From positions 310,001 through 374,000 of the forward strand of contig BQMF02000016.1 of NCBI GenBank assembly GCA_027922465.2: a stretch of DNA of 64,000 bases, written 5' to 3'. Positions within the stretch are counted from its first letter, which is position 1; every line of letters begins with the position of its first letter. The translations under genes were made by a program, and so were the position numbers. Under the pieces are notes generated by a model. The model saw only the letters and a list, made by a program, of their open reading frames with translations. It ran no database searches and was not told the origin of the DNA. This DNA comes from Turritopsis dohrnii. Taxonomy: Eukaryota > Cnidaria > Hydrozoa > Anthoathecata > Oceaniidae. Shown here piece after piece: positions 60,357-64,000 of the stretch.

Positions 60357-63300
60357 ATGAGTGTTGTGCTTAGCAGGATCGACTTTGACCCACAGGTAAT
60401 TTCAGTTTCTTTATGGCCACAAAAGAATCAATTATCAAAAAGTGTTGTGAATCTTGCTACATGAACCAAGGGTTTGCAACTTGTTTCCTCAAAATCCCAT
60501 TCAAAATATCACCATACAAAATTGTTTTTCAACTTGAGAAAACTTGAATAATGCAAACAAAACTTTGTAAGGAAAATGAAGAAATGGGCAACGATTTTAG
60601 TAATCATTAGATTAAATTATTTAGCTGAGAAGGCTACTTAGGGAAATTTTTCTTTAAAGTTTTCCAAACTTCAGCTTGAACTAAAGAAGGAATATTTTAA
60701 GGTTAATTTTGCTGCTTTTTCCTAATCAGTGTTTATGTCTAATATTGATGAGCTCCTTTTTTCTGGCAGGAACACAAAAGGAAAACTCTCTATTCTTTAC
60801 AACAAGATACTTACCCAACAACACTGATAAGTCATTTAACATTATAATGAAATTTGATGTTATACTCAAAAATAATAAGATTTCTCTATCACTTTACAAC
60901 TTTTTTATGATATTCATGAACCTTTGTTATATACACAGGAAATAGCTGACAAAGAAGAAGCAGATTTGGATAGAGAAGATGCTGAACAACAGAAAGAAGT
61001 AAATTTGGTTTTATGTAAACAGTGTTTTGCTTTCCCATTATTGCAAGGTATGAATATGTGTATTAATTTTCTTTTTAATGTTTTGTTATTTCCATGTAGT
61101 TAAAAGATTTTCTTGATCAGGAGTTTGATGATGCAGATTTGTTTGACGGAACGTTTAATCTTAATCAAAGCCACATTTACGAAGAAAATCTTTCGCAAAA
61201 TTATCCATCCAATGGAAACCAACAAAATGATATTGTTCCAGGGCATTACGACTCTGGGGTGCATCATTCCTACTCTCATACAGACAAGTTTAGTAGAAAT
61301 GTCATTGATGATCCCTATGGTGAGATGTTTTTAGTCTCTCAGCAACGTCTACCACAAAATGTAGCTAATACTCAGTTCAATGACTATATTGACAACATAA
61401 CAATTCCTTATAAAAGTGACGTCCGCCCACCAAGCAGTTATTCAGGTCTTATCACTGATCACACCTCAAGCAACAGCAATGATGCACAATTGCAAATCCT
61501 GTACCAGGCTAGAGGGAGAAAAATTGAAGAATTGCAGAAAAAACTAGAACTTGGGGATGAAGAAACTTCCAAAGATAAGCGAATATTGCAACATAAACTC
61601 ACACTCACAACAGGTACTGGTATAATTTAACTTTATTGGTTGGTCCGTTATTGTTTTCTTGTTGCTGATATTTTATTTTCAATAGGTGAAAGGGATGGTT
61701 TAAAAGAAAGCAACGCTCAACTTCAAAATTTATTGCAGGAACATAAAAGAAGTATAGCAACACTCAATGATCATATTCAGCGCGAACAAGATGAAAATCG
61801 GCGTATTACTAATCAACTTGATGAATTTGCTGAGAAACTTCAACTATCAGAGACAACAATCGACTCACTAGAACAGCAAATTAAACAAATGAACGAAACA
61901 GAATCACTGTCACGAGCAAGAACACAACATGAGAGTATGCTAGCTAGCTTGCGTAAGAAGCACGAAGAAGAAATTCTCAGCTTAAAAGAAAAATTGGACG
62001 ACGTGCAGCAAGCACTTGCCTGGAAGGTATTTAGAGTTTTCTGTTTATTTTCAAGATTTAAAATTCTATCATTCTTTATTAGTAATTTAAATCTTGTGAT
62101 TATTTTGAATTATACCCAATCAGTAGCCAATCTTTTGTTAAAACAGCTCCTTTTTTCTGTAAACTTGAAACAATGGGAATAATATCAATCAGCCAGCAAT
62201 TACACCTGAATTATTGCCCAGATAGATAGAGCTCAACTGGCAGCCCATCATAAACATTTTGGTGATTTTTCAATCTACCTATCTATCAATATGATGATAT
62301 TCACACTGGTTCCATGTTTCTCTGATTATTTGACAAAAAATTTTTCTTTTAGATCGAAGATAACAATAGATATCGAGAGATGCTTGAATCAAATTCCATG
62401 GTATATGCCTTTTATTACTTTTTTTTATGAGAATATTTCCACCAATGATCATCAAACGTCCCATAAAAACATATTAACAAAAACAAATTCAAAGAAGACC
62501 TTAGATACTAGAACATCTTGTTCATTGGAATGAAACATTCCCTGTTAACATGACGAAATTCAGACTAGCTAAAGGAATTTATACTCGTTTACGTTTTATG
62601 TTGGTTGTTAGAGCAGCGAGATTGGAATGTTACGACATCGCTTGTCAGAAGAAGAAAACAAGAACGTTAAGCTAACTGATTCGTTAGCTCAACTTCAAAA
62701 GAATAATACAGAATTGAAAGAACAATTGCAAGTTTTTTATTCTGCACAAAAAAAGCCATCATTATTTTCCTCAACACCATTTCATGTAGAGAACCAATTA
62801 GCTGGGGAAAAATTAGAATTTCATACTCCTATTTCACGGTACGTTGCGTTATAGCTTTCCCTTAAATATGGATGTACAGGTATGGACTTAACATGTGACT
62901 ATAAAATACATTACAGTTGTTTTTGGTTGATGATGAGTGCCATAATGAAGGAATTGTAAACTTCATTATGATTATGTCAATTATTCTGTAATTGTAACTC
63001 TGATGTGTGTTACAGGTGCCTTAGGTGCTTAGTAACTCAGAATTTTTTGAGGGAAAACATGTTAGAATGCTTATTTTAACCTGTCGTTTGTTAGATATTT
63101 ATCTACCAAACTGGGTATCTACTTGTCTACTTGAGCGCTGTGGCTTAATTAGCCATGACTGCTTAAATTGTCTGGCAGGGGGCTTCTTGTCTTAAATAAT
63201 CATTTTTGATAATTTTAGAATTGGAGAGCCTAATGAAACACCTTTTTCTCATAAACTGTTTCAAAATATTAGTATCAAAACTCCCGATGAACAACAGAAT

Positions 63301-64000
63301 ATGGTAGGACCAGTTTATGAAAAGAAGATACAAGTACACTCTCCAAATCTATACAATGATACTTCATCTGGAATAGTCTTAAATGATTTTTGTTGTAACT
63401 GTCAGTCCATTCAAGCAACATTAAATATGAAAGTTAATCAACATAATGAATTAAAGGAACAATACATTCGGGAGATTGAAAGGTTAAAGAATGAAAACAT
63501 TGTTGTCAAATCAAATATGACAAACATGATAAAGGATTTGGATAATGCAAAAGCTAAAGCGAATGAAAAACAAGAAGAGATAATGTTGCAATTTGTTGAC
63601 GATGCAAAACAAAAAGTTCGGGAAGACCTATTGCAGCAGTATGAAGAAGAGACGCAAAAATTACATGAGAAAATTGATGAATTGAATGGAGAAGTATTGT
63701 ATACTAAAGATGAATATGTGAAACTATGTGAAGAAATGAAAGTGATTGAAGAAACAATTCGTAAGGATATCAATGATATTAAAGAATTGGAAATCTCCGA
63801 ATTGAAATTGAACCTTGAACAGGACTATCAAGAGAAATTGACTGAGCAGGAAAGGAAACTTACTAGTAGATATATTGAAGATTTGGACAAAGAGAAACAA
63901 AAATGGCTGTTGGACTCTGAAAAATATTTACATACTGAGATTGACAAGGCAGTCTCATTAGCCAAAGTTGATTGGTTGGAAACATTTAATGACCAAAAAG
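60357..64000 (+). CDS. CEP152: CEP152, intact 5' part, continues beyond the window (unit B)
   Basis: Exons 60357-60395 (ATG at 60357), 60939-60998, 61100-61613, 61686-62026, 62353-62400, 62612-62838 and 63219 onward, open to the window end; about 670 residues so far. Starts MSVVLSRIDFDPQ, then an acidic stretch (EEADLDREDAEQQKELKDFL) like the PLK4-binding N-terminus of CEP152, then long coiled coils: AQLQILYQARGRKIEELQKK and ESLSRARTQHESMLASLRKK align with the family's conserved repeats. Exon 7 is a long Glu/Lys-rich coiled coil with a CCNC motif near its start. CEP152 sits around the parental centriole, recruits PLK4 and starts centriole duplication. An upstream ATG at 60326 is out of frame, giving a 15-codon uORF-like frame that ends before the exon does. 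Confidence 0.88.

Noticed and set aside
1..64000. CRISPR array, prokaryotic operon or phage-like system
   Set aside because: Introns, SINE, LINE and animal genes show eukaryotic nuclear DNA; the tandem repeats seen are minisatellites or coding repeats without spacers.

Overview
This is an AT-rich, intron-containing animal genome segment. GT-AG introns, an animal-type gene set (HOIP/RNF31, USP37, CEP152, an REJ-domain receptor, an NRF-6-like membrane acyltransferase) and many short DNA transposons, a tRNA-derived SINE and a CR1-like LINE indicate a metazoan. The flavour suggests a non-bilaterian, most likely a cnidarian and perhaps a hydrozoan, but nothing in the window proves the clade. Exon limits below were worked out by hand from reading frame, splice consensus and phase consistency.

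Layout. 1-328: the edge of an unidentified minus-strand gene with a hydrophobic N-terminal segment. 2043-7000 (+): the C-terminal third of an NRF-6-like acyltransferase; its first visible intron carries a 2.5 kb hAT-like element that itself contains a TTAA-flanked element. 7001-11801: gene-poor, with small repeats. 11802-21835 (+): a roughly 2,450-residue cell-surface receptor with a Ser-rich 15-residue repeat, cadherin-like and cysteine-rich repeats, IPT/TIG, REJ, a GAIN/GPS-like region, a SEA-like domain, one transmembrane helix and two possible C-termini. 24553-35133 (-): a complete 18-exon HOIP gene, the catalytic subunit that makes linear ubiquitin chains; four copies of one small MITE lie in its introns. 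37227-40780 (-): a dead CR1-like LINE. 40974-48056: mostly mobile elements (a hAT-like MITE, a 44.06 kb inverted-repeat element, a SINE, a 2.35 kb hAT-like element) around one unidentified acidic exon. 49374-64000 (+): a tandem segmental duplication of a USP37-CEP152 gene pair.

The duplication is the main structural result. Unit A (about 49.37-57.25 kb) has an intact USP37 and a 5' fragment of CEP152. Unit B (58.03 kb onward) has a broken USP37 and an apparently intact CEP152 that runs off the window. So each gene has one good copy, in different units. This is what a tandem duplication with its right edge inside CEP152 intron 6, followed by decay of the second USP37, would give. The first 600 bases of the two USP37 copies are almost identical while the CEP152 exons have clearly diverged, which suggests gene conversion or strong local constraint. 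USP37 and CEP152 both belong to cell-cycle/centrosome biology and HOIP to ubiquitin signalling, but apart from USP37-CEP152 adjacency I see no operon-like link between the genes.
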